Source of the DNA: Byssothecium circinans
Lineage: Eukaryota > Ascomycota > Dothideomycetes > Pleosporales > Massarinaceae
Length of the DNA stretch: 64,000 bases
NCBI GenBank assembly: GCA_010015675.1
Contig: ML976987.1
Span: forward strand, 956,477 to 1,020,476
Direction: 5' to 3'
Numbering within the stretch: the stretch's first letter is position 1; each line of letters starts with the position of its first letter. Position numbers and translations under genes: made by a program. Positions 45,271 to 56,986 of the stretch are shown here, one piece after another. The notes beneath the pieces were generated by a model, which did no database searches, had not been told where the DNA came from, and saw nothing but the letters and a program-made list of their open reading frames with translations.

Positions 45271-45406
45271 CGTCTCGAATGGTTATAACATCGAAAGCGA
45301 GGAACCTACAACGGCGGAAGTCAGTGGATGCCCCCCTGAGCAGAATGTCCGTTCGACTTACCATGAAACCAATAATCTAGCCCTCGGCCATGGATAGGTC
45401 GCAAGC

Positions 45407-46017
45407 CTAGCATTTGAAGCCGCAGTGGACGTTGTGGTCCTACTTCATGTCAGTCCTCACGTCAACTCAACAAGGCTGTAAAAAGATTCACTTACCGTGA
45501 TCCAATCATGTCCCTTCTCGCACTTCCCAGGAAGCGGCGGCATCCACGCATCCTGAACGCACTGCCCACAAGGGAAGTTCTCATACTCATGGAACTTACA
45601 TTGATCCATGTTTCCGTACGTGACCAGTATACTACGGTCCGGCTCAAAACCCTGGACCTTGAGGGCACCATTTCCGCCATTGACTTTCTCGGGCGGAACG
45701 AAGAGCACCTCGCCTTCGGGGTAGAAGTGGATGTTGATAGGAAAGGTATTGTAGAGCGTGGTTACCTGGTGGCCGGGAGCCTCGAGGGTCTTGAAGGTGG
45801 CGGACTTGCGCCAGACGCCCTTGACGCACTCCTCAGAGACATGCATGTCGAACATGCAGGTGCCTTCGATGCCGGGGGGCATGAAGGAGACGGGGGAAGT
45901 GAGGTTGGGGGCGGATTGATTGGATTGGAGGATCATGATGCCCGTCTCTGGAACGGGGATGGCCAGAACGTAGACCATGGCGGTGAAGAGGAGGGTGATG
46001 ATGGCGTGGAAATTCAT
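45407..46017 (-). CDS. Small secreted eight-cysteine protein
   Basis: Extracellular protein of unknown function. Exons 45496-46017 and 45407-45439, 184 residues; the intron is GTAAGT...GAAGTAG, phase 0. The second exon adds only DHNVHCGFKC, so the last residue is a cysteine. The signal peptide is MNFHAIITLLFTAMVYVLA. There are N-glycosylation motifs near NQS and NLTS. The eight cysteines sit at GTCMFD, EECVKG, DQCKFH, PCGQC, GKCEKG and HCGFKC. A different acceptor at TTTTACAG would instead end the protein after three residues; I prefer the longer choice because it adds paired cysteines, but this needs a transcript. Effector-like by size and cysteine content (inference). Confidence 0.75.
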
Positions 46018-47759
46018 CCTGGAATGAATTGAGAGCTAAGTTTGTTGACCGCGCAGAGTTTGTTTGGTGCTGACCGAGGCAGTTTGGGGGGCTGTCATGC
46101 GCCGTCGCGAGTTATACGTCACTATTGGGGATGCTTGCAGAAGAGGTGGCTTGAGGGGTGATGATAATGTAAAGTCGTTGAAGAAGTTAGTTGATGCGTG
46201 AGGGGGAGGGTGGGCGAATATATAGGGGGGCTCTGATGCGGAAGCAAACGACAAACGCTGCTGGCGGATGACCCGATGAGAACCCGCTCTATCACAGCCG
46301 AAATTGGAAGCCCAGTGACAGACGCTTTGACAGCGCGCTCGATCGTCATACAAGGCCCAGCCGTTCGAAGCAGCGTCATTTCCGCTTGTCTTCAAGGAAA
46401 TCCACTGATTCCGGACGCTTGAAGCTCATTGATGACCACCATTCCTAGCTGTTCGGAACTGCTCCCCGCCCACCAGAATATGCTCCTAAGTAATTGAACA
46501 TAGGTGCCAAGGGAAAGCTGGTCCTTTGGTGATCATGTTTCGGACGGAGTGTCCCGGACTGTCTTTTTTCCTTTCTGAGCGCCGTGGGCCTTGAGCTGGT
46601 GATTTGACTTTCTTGACACGCATCTGCAGAAGCTATGTCCGTGTTGTATTGGCCAGCATGAGCCTATCTGCTACTGGGAGCGATTTGTAAACGTCTTTGA
46701 GGTCGGAAGATCGTGAGTTACGAGCACTACTGGTATATTGTGCCTGAAGCAGAAACTGCTGGAAATGACGAAGAATATATGCCAGTTCCTACAGGTCGAG
46801 CAGTATACCCCTCGTCCTTGTGCGGAAGACCAATTTATACCAACAACCAAGGATAGGCATACTTAAACGATAAACTCATATTGGAGACCATTTGTTGAGA
46901 TTCCTCGTATAAAAAAGATCGGAAGAGCGACTCATAGCAAGTACCAAGGAAGCCATAGACGTCAGATAAAGCAAGAAATAGGGAAGGAAGCCGTTGAAGT
47001 GGCCAGCTTGCATGGATCCGAAGGTAGCCGTGATAGTTGTTTGCAGACAGTCAGGATGCAGCACAACTACGTATAGCGGGGGTGATACGTGGGATAATCT
47101 GAGCCATGTCGCAAAGCATCCAGTTGGACGGATATCTGCCGCGTGCTCGGTGCAAGTGTATCTCATCGACTTCTTGGTTCGATGCAGTTCCTAGGCACGA
47201 CCTGTACTGTAAGTCATCTGAAGAACGCCAACGACTGTACAAAGGCGATATCGGAAGGATTGTTTGTGAACTGAATACGTATTTTCAGATTTCATCTCTG
47301 GTTCTAGGAGGCAGTCGAAGTAAAGGGATTCGGCGGAACTGCGAAGAGTACTTTTTAAATTCGTGTTAGGCCTTGAACCTTTCTCAAATGGAGAACATGC
47401 CTGTTTTAGGTAGGATTTGCTCGTTTTCCGCTGGGCCGGTAAGGGATATTATCGGGACGCTTTTCAGCGGCATGTTGGTAGTTGATAAGTGTATGCTGAA
47501 GGTTTGTGGTATGGTTGTCGTCAACAGCCGCTAGACCGCTTTGAGCACATACGGCAACGTCATCAGGGTTCAGCTCGCTCGGGCAGTGCGGAGATTTCAC
47601 ATGAGCTTATCTACAAGAGCTATTATTGAAAGTCTCGAAGATAGAACGCCACGTTCATCATGTGCCCTCTGGACGCGAGATGTCCACACGGGTAGGTAGA
47701 CTGCCGCTTCGCCTTCTCTCGTGACCTACTTCACACCGCTCTTGGCACTATCGGGAAGG
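46018..47759. other. Long intergenic region, no supportable gene
   Basis: About 1.7 kb with the promoter of the eight-cysteine gene on the left and of the second MFS gene on the right. A 96-residue minus-strand frame at 46876-47166 has a hydrophobic patch (FNGFLPYFLLYLTSMASLVL), which may be a remnant of a membrane protein, but no family is recognisable and I do not call it. Confidence 0.4.
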
Positions 47760-49634
47760 ATGATCGAGCAGTATGAACTGGCGCGAGCTTCCTCACCGCC
47801 AGCCAACTCGTCGAGGATGCCATCGCACCATGAAGAGGTCGCGCAGCAGGACTCGGAATTGCATAAGAGGACGTTGAGGAAGCTTGACTTTTTACTGCTG
47901 CCGTTTCTTGCGCTGCTGTTCCTGTTCAATTCGCTTGATAAGAGCAACGTAAGTTTGGACCTTTTTCCTTTATATGGTTGTTGAGAGCTGTGCTAATGAG
48001 AGTGACCAGGTTGGAAATGCGGAATCTGCACACTTTACGACTGACATCGGACTGCGCAAATCAGATCTGAATACCGCCGTCGCCCTGTTCTTCGCCTTCT
48101 TCGTCACGCTGCAGCCGGTAGGGGCCGCCTTGGGTAGGAGATATGGCATGGTGCGCTGGGTGCCGAGTTGTATGTTATTATGGGGGATCGCGACGGCGCT
48201 ACATACATGGGTTAGGGCGAGGTGGCAGCTTTACGTGCTCAGGGTGATCATCGGCTGTCTAGAAGGCACATATGCCTCAGAATTTGACTTCGCAACCGCT
48301 GACAATCGGCAGCTGGCTTTTACCCTGTCACCGTCTCCTACCTGTCGCTTTTCTACACGCGCTTCGAGTTTGGACGGCGCCTCTCCCTCTTTTACGGCCA
48401 GGCCGCAGTCGGAGGGGCGCTCGGTGGGATCCTCAGCTATGCTGTCTTCTCTATGTTTCCGGACGCACACGATGATCATGGGACAGGAGATGGGGGACAC
48501 AATTCAAGATGGCAGAACTGGCAGGTGCTGTTCTTACTCGAAGGAGTCCTGACTGCTGTAACCGCAATCGCCGGCTACTTCTGGCTTCCGCACACCGTGG
48601 AGACCGCGTGGTTTCTGACACCGGAGGAGAGAAAGTACGCATCATCACGCATCATAGAGGACCGGTCAGCCGAGGTCGAGTCGGCTACTTTAAGTTCGCA
48701 TGCAGCTGAAGACGACAGAGGCTATGGCGGGGAATCTCAGGGTCTACTCAACCCCTCTCGACCGGCCGCTACGCCTACCGGAAAGGAAGTGATTGATGAG
48801 CGTGGACTAAGTCCACATGATATCGCATCCGCGTTCCTCTCACCCACAATATGGCACATCCTGGTCTGCAATATCCTCTCAGCCATACCCGTCTATGCCT
48901 TCCAAGTTTTCCTTCCTCTAGTGTTAGCACCATTCACTGGCACACCGAACCCAGCGCTGGTAAACCTGCTTACCGCACCACCGTACGTCTGCGGCGCCAT
49001 CACATTATACGTCTTTGCGAGTTACAGCGACAGACATCGCCAACGCATCATTCCCATTCTAGCCGGCCTCGCTGTTATGATAGTAGGGCTAACATTGGTC
49101 GTCTCACTACCTGCGACGAAAGGATGGGTTGTACCGCGCTATCTTGCTCTTAACGTCCTTCTCGCCGGCACATTCATTGCGTCTCCATTGACCGTGGCCT
49201 GGATCTCCGACAACACGCCCTCGCCCGGTAAGCGCGCACTACTCCTCGGCATCAACGGATGGGGCAACAGCGCTGGCGTTATTTCTGCAATGCTCTTCAA
49301 GCCAAAGTACGCAGAGTCGGGATACATTGTGCCCTTTTGGTGGACTTTGGTCTGCGTAGCTGCGGCGGCGGGCGGGTTCCTCCTTCTCTGGAGGAATTTG
49401 AAGGCGCAAAACGCGAAGAGGAAAGCCATACTTAGTAATTGGGACGACGAAGAGATAGAACGCGAGAAAGCTGATGGACGCGGCCCTCTCGAGCAGCAAC
49501 ATCGAATCATTTGCATGGCGATTGTGGCGCTGCGGAAGAGTAGGATGTTGTCTTGGGTAGTGGAGTGGTTGGAAGAAGCCACCCAAGGAGGGCGCGAGGG
49601 CGATGAGAAGATTACTTTCATGTATGGGCTTTGA
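47760..49634 (+). CDS. MFS transporter, anion:cation symporter (Tna1-like) family
   Basis: Second carrier of the same family as the one at 7134-8709, with a different sequence. Three exons, 47760-47948, 48010-48265 and 48313-49634, 588 residues. Intron 1 is GT-AG; intron 2 reads G|GCACAT...CGGCAG|CT, a GC-AG intron fixed by frame (CLEAGFYPVTVSYLSLFY). Hallmarks: FNSLDKSNVGNAESAHFTTD, RRLSLFYGQAAVGGALGGIL, FLLEGVLTAVTAIAGYFWLP and TPEERKYASSRI. An extra loop of about 50 residues between helices 6 and 7 is Ser/Asp/Gly-rich (EVESATLSSHAAEDDRGYGG). The C-terminal tail of about 75 residues is charged. The substrate is unknown; the family moves vitamins, allantoate and other organic anions. Confidence 0.87.
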
Positions 49635-50693
49635 CTTCTTCATGTCATTATACGTTCATGTGTCAACACTTTAGCAATGCTTTCCATTTTCTTTTTGCAT
49701 ATAGGCTTCGGCGTTTCTTCCCTTTCAACACCTATCATGATACCCATGCATCAGAGAATTCCACCACAATTCTCGAACTCAATACCCAACCACCTTTCAT
49801 CTACCATATTTTCTCACCGCATTTCTTCATGCCTGCCAACAGCCCAAGAAAAATTGCCGAATATCTGGAGCCCAGAAGCGTCCAAGAAACATCACCGCGT
49901 CAACAAATCTCTTATCTACCACTGACAAGCCTGGGCTCAAAGACAGAGTCCGTCGTTGCAGTGGGAGGAGTTTGGTCAAGGACGATCCAACGCTTAATTC
50001 GCACAGGCTCCGGTCTGGGCAAGATTAACCTCGCTTAGCTGTCTGGATGGAGTCTTGGCTTTGACGTGCCATGAGTCGGGGAACTTTTAACACACTCCCG
50101 CTTCAGCATCTTCGACCACAAAAATTTCCAGCAACGCCCGCCCTATTTCCAAAACTCCACAGTCGCATTTTTGGGATCCTATTGATGGTTAACCGCAAAA
50201 AAGAAGGTATCAAGAACAGTGGGGAGATAATGCGCAGACATGGCGACCGTCGCCGAGCGGCGGCTCATATCTAGAAGCCAAGAAACGACTTCAAACGCGA
50301 TGTGTTTCTACCACACCCAGCCCCCGAAACAAAAGTCAATGTGACAGTGAGAAGAGGCGTCAATGTCGCCGCCTCCCCCGCAGATCAATCACACTATTCT
50401 CCTTTGTAACGTATTAAGAAGTGACGTTTTCATTCAGTTCGTCCCGTCTTCCTTTCCTTTCTCTTCTTGCCTTACCTCCTCATCTTCACTTCTACAACTC
50501 CACGCCTACAGTCGTGGGTTGACTTTTTCGCTTCTCTACGCTGGCGTCCTTCTTTTCTTAATAAAACAATTAAGTGATTGATTAATTAATCATAGTTGAT
50601 CACTCTTTCATCCCAATACCCATAGCACAGCATACACATCTCCCCACCCCTTTTCCTCTAAGAAGACGACAAAAAGAAAACCAACTACCCACA
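49635..50693. other. Intergenic, pyrimidine-rich leader of next gene
   Basis: About 1 kb with no gene. From about 50440 to 50690 the plus strand is CT-rich, fitting a promoter and leader for the downstream gene. Short frames around 49631-50038 have no domain. Confidence 0.5.
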
Positions 50694-52414
50694 ATGTTCA
50701 TCGACACCGAAGCCGCAAACACCACGACGCCCAGCGTAAAAGTCACCGGACCAAGCACCAGCCTCACCATCACGCCCGTCCTCGAAACCTTCGTAGGCCA
50801 AGAACCCCCTCCACCCAGCTACCTCGAAGCCACGACGCCAATCCCATGGGCGCGATCCGGCGCCGGCGATGAAGGGGCACGGTTGCTTGAAGATGGCAGG
50901 GCGAGCGGGGCGTTTACGCCTATGGAAGAGCATAAGGATGGGAAGTATCGAAGGCGCGGGTGGGCGGATCGAGTCGGGAAACGGCGTGTTGCGATGGGGG
51001 TGGCGGTTGTGATCGCGCTCATCATTCTCGGGGTGTTGATGGCTGCGTTGGCGGGAAGAAAAGAGGTATGTACATGTACTTTTCGCAAACGTTAAGAAGA
51101 TGGACTAACATTGTAATAAAGACAGCAACGGCACCAATACCCGTCCCCGCCCAACCCGCAACATCCTCCATCCCACTAGCCCCCAAACCCCCACCCAACA
51201 CCCAGGAGAAGCAAAACTTCCCCATCCGATGGCCCTCCCGCTGCGGCAAGAACAACTACAACGTCAAATCCGAAGAACTGAACTTCGGCTCTCCCTCCTC
51301 CCTCACCATCCTCGAATCAATCCATCAACTCGACGGTCCCTACAAGCAAGTCTCAGGCTGGATCCACGTCGCGCCCGCGCCATCCGACCAGCCCGCCGGC
51401 ACCATCCAGGCCAAGCTGAGCTACGCCGTGACCGACACCGTGGATGTGAACAGCATCAAGTACGAATACAAGGCCGATGGTTTGACGATCGGAGACCCGA
51501 GTTTCCCCGACGGCTTCGATGGGATACGTAAGGGAATAGCTTGTCTAGGCGTCAGTGTAACTCTGTACGTAAGTTCCGGAGCCAAGATCGATAACCTGAA
51601 TATCCGCTCCTCGCACCTGGGCATGCAAGTCCACAACGGCGTCAGCTTCGCCGTCACCAACACGACCGCCATCTCGCTCACAACGGGCACCCTGGACTCT
51701 GTATCCTTCAACTCGCGGGAAACGCATTTGAAGACCATCTCAGGGTCTATATCGGGCATGTACTCCCTCTTCGACCTCGTCTCCATCGACACGAAATCAG
51801 GCTCCGTGAACGTGAATATCCAGCCCAAGGAAGCGGTGGAGGGTAGTGCGGCCAGTGCTGTCTTCATGGCGAGTTCGCTGTCGGGAAGTATCCGCGCGGA
51901 CTTTGAGCGCAAGAAGATCCCCGCGCGCGACTACCAGATCAGTATCAACACGACCGTGGGCTCCGTCGACGGCACATTTATCCACGGTTCGAAGACCGAG
52001 CTCTCGAGTGTCGAGGGCCAGATTAGTGCGGATTTACTCCCGTATTCGCCTTCCATGGCTGATGAACCGTCTATCCTAACCACCAAGACGAGGGATGGCC
52101 AGACTATCGTCAAGGTCCGCGCCCCGTACCATTCGAAGAAGAGCAATCCGACGGTTATGGGCAAGATGGTGTCGACGCATAAGAGTATCAACGGCGTGGT
52201 CGATTTGACGTATCCGCAGGAATGGGAGGGCCATTTGCAGGGCCAGAGTTTCAATGGCACGGTGCATTTGCGGGGGAAGGATTTGGAGCTTTTGAAGCAG
52301 GAAGAGAAGGAGGGGTTTAATTTGGTGGAGGCGAAGAAGGGGAGTGGGGGGAGTGCTATGGCGTTTGGGACTATTGCTGGGGGCTGTGAGGTGAAGGTTG
52401 GGAAGTCGGGATGA
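50694..52414 (+). CDS. Single-pass membrane protein with large repetitive beta-type ectodomain
   Basis: Two exons, 50694-51065 and 51122-52414 (intron GTATGT...AATAAAG), 554 residues. N-terminal about 95 residues are Thr/Pro-rich and cytosolic-looking, containing a PPPPSYLEA PY-type motif that could recruit a Nedd4-like ubiquitin ligase. Arg-rich RRRGWADRVGKRR precedes one helix, VAMGVAVVIALIILGVLMAA (about 99-121), typical of a type II anchor. Outside come a Pro-rich stalk and about 380 residues of repeating beta-strand-like blocks: LNIRSSHLGMQVHNG, ISLTTGTLDSVSFNSRE, HLKTISGSISGMY and VNVNIQPKEA. The pattern resembles the right-handed beta repeats of DUF4097-like proteins (inference). Several such proteins are known only as fungal conserved hypotheticals. 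No function assigned. Confidence 0.8.
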
Positions 52415-53293
52415 TGGGGTGATGGGTTTGACTATGTGTATGGTGAAGGGAAGGCGTTGATGCATTGGGCGTGGTGTTTGTTGAGTCCTTCTTTTCTTCT
52501 TTCTTGCTCGCTCGCTTTTCAGTGATGGCTTTCTGTTCGGCCAAGTCGCGTTGCTTATAGCATTATATACCATAGAGTCGCAAAGATCAACCAATATCAT
52601 CTGTATAACAGAATTCTGTCTATTGTGGTCCTGTGCACTGTGTATGAACGGGCTTCCGACTTGTGTTTTGACGTGCTTCTGGTCGTCATCCATTCGGAGG
52701 ATGTGATAGTAGATCGATGATTGTACGATCATTTTCCAAAGTGCCATGCTGTTTCGACGATGCCCGTTCACTCTCGTGCCCGACCTTGCTCATCGACGAG
52801 CCGAATATCGTCCGCGCGTCTCCGCAAGCTCAACAACATCATGAGCTGACAAATGCTCAACAAGAAGTCCATTAAGACTCCATCCCTATCATATCGCCAC
52901 TGCTTGCACCTATTCAGTGAGACCTTTGGTGTTTTCCAAAAGCAATACAAACCTCACCATCGCTTCATACCACGCAGCCTGATGTTCAAAGTTTGACCCT
53001 CTCTCATTAAGATCGAGGATGAGAGCTATATGCAGCGTCCCGTGCCCGACCACAATCCGAAGTGAAAACAACGTTCCCACTTCCTTGTTCATGATCGCCT
53101 GTTGGAACAAGTGCCTATGATGTTCGTGATACGCATCGGTGCCTGGGATGTGGCAGGCACAAGGAGCCTGGCGGCTCGGTGGCATGGGTATCCCATGTTT
53201 CTAGGTCGATTGTCCACATCCTTTGTTGAAGATGTGCAAAGAAGCCACGAAGAACCCCGTTGATCGATCGCTGCTGAGGGATAAGGCTAAATA
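52415..53293. other. Intergenic, flank of MITE
   Basis: 3' flank of the membrane-protein gene, then about 850 bases with no coding signal, ending at the TA dinucleotide that borders the transposable element. Confidence 0.45.
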
Positions 53294-53733
53294 GGGGGGT
53301 TTCCTGGGCTGATATGAACTTCTGATATGAATCTCGATATTGATTATGTAAGCTTAAAGCGGCTTAAAAAAAGTTTTATACCAGCCTACCTTCTTGGCGG
53401 GCCCACACCTATATCGATAGGTTTTTCTATTGGAACTTTTTCTACTTTAAGGACTAAATATGATTTTTTTATTTACTATTTATAAAAACTATTCTATAGC
53501 AAAGTTGTAGAGCTGCTTTTTCTCTATCAAATGATATAATTTTTATAAAAATCCGATAAGAATTACGTTAGCTGTGTTATATAGCTTTGAAAAAGGTGAC
53601 TTTTTGGGTAGGGCAGGTAGGTGGCAAAACGCTCGGCAGCCCCCCCTGCAGGGTGAATCTTGGCCTACCTTGGCCTACCCACTCTGACGTCAAAATTTAT
53701 ATCAGAAGTCCATATCGGCGCAGGAAACCCCCC
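53294..53733. mobile_element. MITE-type DNA transposon, Tc1/mariner-like by TA target site
   Basis: A 440-bp element. It starts GGGGGGTTTCCTG and ends CAGGAAACCCCCC. The terminal inverted repeats cover about 44 bp (53294-53337 and 53690-53733) with six mismatches, and share GATATG and ACTTCTGATAT further in. It is flanked by TA on both sides (53292-53293 and 53734-53735), the target duplication of the Tc1/mariner superfamily. The inside is AT-rich (runs of A and T, 53340-53600) with no frame over 60 codons, so it is non-autonomous. The good terminal repeats argue for fairly recent insertion. Which autonomous element drives it cannot be seen here. Confidence 0.88.
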
Positions 53734-56700
53734 TAATGTCGAAATGAGGAGGGTTTCGTGGTGTATTGGTGCCAAATCAAAGTTATTTTTGTACAGTTTT
53801 GGTCGGTCAGAGATCGGTTGCGTGGAGTGACCTGGCATTATAGTGGGACTATGGAGAAGTCCGATCCTTCATCATAGATGTTGTGAAGTTGGCAGGGCTG
53901 CGCGATTGTCGCATCAAGTCCTGCGTTAACTATCTAGTATCGCAGCAGACCTCACTTTTTCCATCGTTGGACGCTACATAACTTCATCGATGCTGTGAGA
54001 TATCCGTATTCAGCCATGAGCTTCTTGTACCCCCAATTACCTCGTATACTGACTATAGAATCCTGGAAAACACTTCTCACGTGGTTCAAAGTCAAACTTC
54101 CTCGCTCTGCAAATTGTACTCCCGTAGTCTTGTTTGTGGAACTGGAGATTCCCTCTATCCCACTATAGGTATATCACGAGCGGGACTTGGTGTGCGGAAG
54201 GGTTGTCCTCTTGGGAGCAGTCGCCTCCAGCTGCGCCCCCCGCAGCCGAAATCGATATCACCGGTCAAGTGAACCAGAAGGGGGAAGACATCGATAGCGG
54301 AGGTCGCCTACCTGCAGCCTTGGCTGAAGGTATAGTTCTCTTGCTCGACATTTTCTGATAAAGGCTGCTAGCTAGGAAGGTCCAGAAAGCTGAGATGGGT
54401 GACACAACCTCCCGTTGGACGTCGATGTCCAATGATCTTTTCTAGGTTCAGGGGGTGGTCAGCCCTGTAGGTGCTCGTAGAGTTTACCGTCATGTCTCCA
54501 AAACCCTAAGAATGGATGCTGCCCGTTCTGGATATTGACGGTGGTGGGTAAGATTGCCTTTTCCCAATTCAGAGGCCATTGCAGATGTCTTTGCGGCGAT
54601 AATGGGCCGTGCCGTGCAACTAGGCACGTGGAAAGCTGAAGAATGTGGACGAGGGCGTTGTGTGACACGGTAAAACGTCCCTCGCATAGGCACGCGGTAG
54701 TAAACAGAGCTGTTGTGGTGTGGGGAAATAAGACTGCCTAGACTAAGTCTGACATGACTTGCATCCAGGAAGCAAGGGAGGGAAATGGATGAATGCGTCC
54801 CAACCACATGCCTTCTAGAACCATCGAATCATGAGCGGACCACATCAATACTGGAAGCGTGCACTCAACCCTGAGGTTGAATGTGTCTATAATTGCATAT
54901 CCGTGAATACGGCCCGTTCGCACGGGGCGAGATGGTGGCTGAATGTGTAGCATATCTGACTGAGGCTGGGGGCCCTGAATAGGACTCGAACCGGTGGCAT
55001 CCGAGCCAGGCGCATACTCATTTGACAAAATATTTCGAATGGCCGAACAAGACTAGGACATAGATTGGTGGACCATGCGCGAACTTGGCGTGCGGGCGCA
55101 TGCCTATGTAGGGCAGTCAACTGATGAGTTGATGGAACTGTTTTCATGACGCAAATATGTAAAACATCGGCGGTGCTGGGCCGAGATGTCACGGACGGTT
55201 TGGAGCGAAGTAGATCAAACAAGCCTGAGATCTGAAGGCGGTGAAGGCAGGCTTCTCGTGATGTCGCCGTGTCGAAGGGCAGTTGAAGTCGTACGACATG
55301 TCAACGAGTGATCTGTGTTCCGAGGTATTCATCAAGTGTAGATAGCGGCGATACACACGGCTCTGGCGAGCACTTGAGCACCGCTTCTGGGTCGGGTCGG
55401 CCCTGCTAAAGTGTATGAGACGCAAAGAACATCCACGGAGGGATAACACGGAAGCCCAAAGAGGCTGGCACCTGGTAGCCCAGTGCGTGGCCAAAGTGGG
55501 GTTCGACGGCCATCATCGCCGAGCCGACCGTGCTGGTGGTATGGTGGTCCTGGTGGAGGGTTGTGGAGACATTGGCGTTGGCTCCAAGTAGGGATGAGGC
55601 TGCCGCAAAAGACGCGAGAACGCCAAGGCAATGACTAAGCAACGTCGTCGGCCTCGCCGCGAGACGACCACGGTGCAATTTTCTGCGTCCTCGCCCAATG
55701 ACTGGTCCGCCAGCTCATTAAAATCCAGAAATGGTCTACCACCATGGGCTCTCTGCTCGCGAAAGACCTTAGTCGAGGACGTGTCGGCTCGCGAGGGTCA
55801 TGATTAGGCGTTTCACCTCGCGTCTCAGCACGGCAAGCATCCTGCGACACTGCAATCCTTCACCCTGCCCCGGCCGAACCTCACCAGCTTCAATCGAGCC
55901 GCCAGCTGGGTGTCCATCAGCAGCAAATGCGGCGATTGCTGGGGTAGCGCTGAAACGGTCCCCTCCAGCTGGTCTCAAGTTTGCAATTGGGCTTGGGTCC
56001 CGTGGCGCGATGCTCTCCGGACGAAGATCAATTGGCTCTTGCCGCTCCACCATGCCAGAGCTGCCTCAGTTTGCAAGGAAATCATACTCCTCGCCCTCCA
56101 GATACCCCTCCGGGACCCTGGTACCTAATCTCAGGCCAACCTGAGGCGTGAGCTTCTGCCCCCCCAGCAGCCCTACACCCACTTCAATGTCCCCGTTTGG
56201 GCGAACGCCTCCCCTCCAGGCTGTCGCCGTTCCAGATCTTTGCGGCCGAGGCGTCTCCCGATGCTGCCCTCAAACCCTTTGCCCCAAAATGGTTCCTTTG
56301 CTTCGACTTTTGCTCGTGTCATTTCATCACATCTCCCCTCCTCGGAAGCCTTGAACCCGCTCTCTCATATATGCTCCCGCTCCCTTAAGCTAGGTTTCTT
56401 CTTACTTTGGCCTCTGTCGTTCTTTTGAATCCCCGCCCATATTCTTATTTGTTCTTTATCACAGGAGCGGGCTCCTTTCCGCGCTGGTTGCGAGGGGACA
56501 TTGTTCTCCGTACACTCTTTTAACCCGTCCTTGTGCGCTCATTCGTCAACTCACCACACCCTCACTCCAAGTTGCACAGCACTATCGACTAGCAACATTC
56601 CTTTGACAAGACATCACCACTTTCACTTCTACAGTACAATGTACGTACTCCGTGCGCTTGTGTGCTCCCTTGCGTAACTGCAATAGCCCCCCCACGCGCC

Positions 56701-56986
56701 CGTCCTCGCCAGATGCATGTCGCCATTTTGGGCTCTCATGTAGAGGTTCTTCTGTGCTAATACAAGAGCCAATACAGTTTGCACACGGGCGCGGGCAACT
56801 CCGAAAGGCCATTTTCTAATACAGAACGAGGCTAAAGATGGAATTTAATGCGGTTCAACAGTAAGATCCTTCAGATCCAGATCAAAAACTATCTTGGCCC
56901 GTTGGACCATCTGACATGTATAAAGATACCGTCCATCATCTAATAGATCTTTCACAACCAACCACTCTAGCGGCGAAGCTCCCCAA
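53734..56986. other. Long intergenic region, no supportable gene
   Basis: About 3.2 kb. The many 60-115-codon frames between 54081 and 56144 overlap in several phases with no domain. A sequence at about 54983 resembles a tRNA T-arm, but the rest does not fold as a tRNA. From about 56390 to 56640 the plus strand is pyrimidine-rich and probably starts the leader of the Rua1-type gene. GTACGT at 56641 and an AG before CGGCG near 56970 would allow a 5'-UTR intron. Confidence 0.45.

Noticed and set aside
46876..47240. Possible membrane-protein gene on the minus strand
   Set aside because: Only one hydrophobic patch, no splice-supported extension and no recognisable family motif.
54960..55040. tRNA-like T-arm (GGTTCGAGTCC on the minus strand)
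   Set aside because: The bases flanking the loop do not form a five-pair T-stem and no matching acceptor, D or anticodon stems could be drawn.
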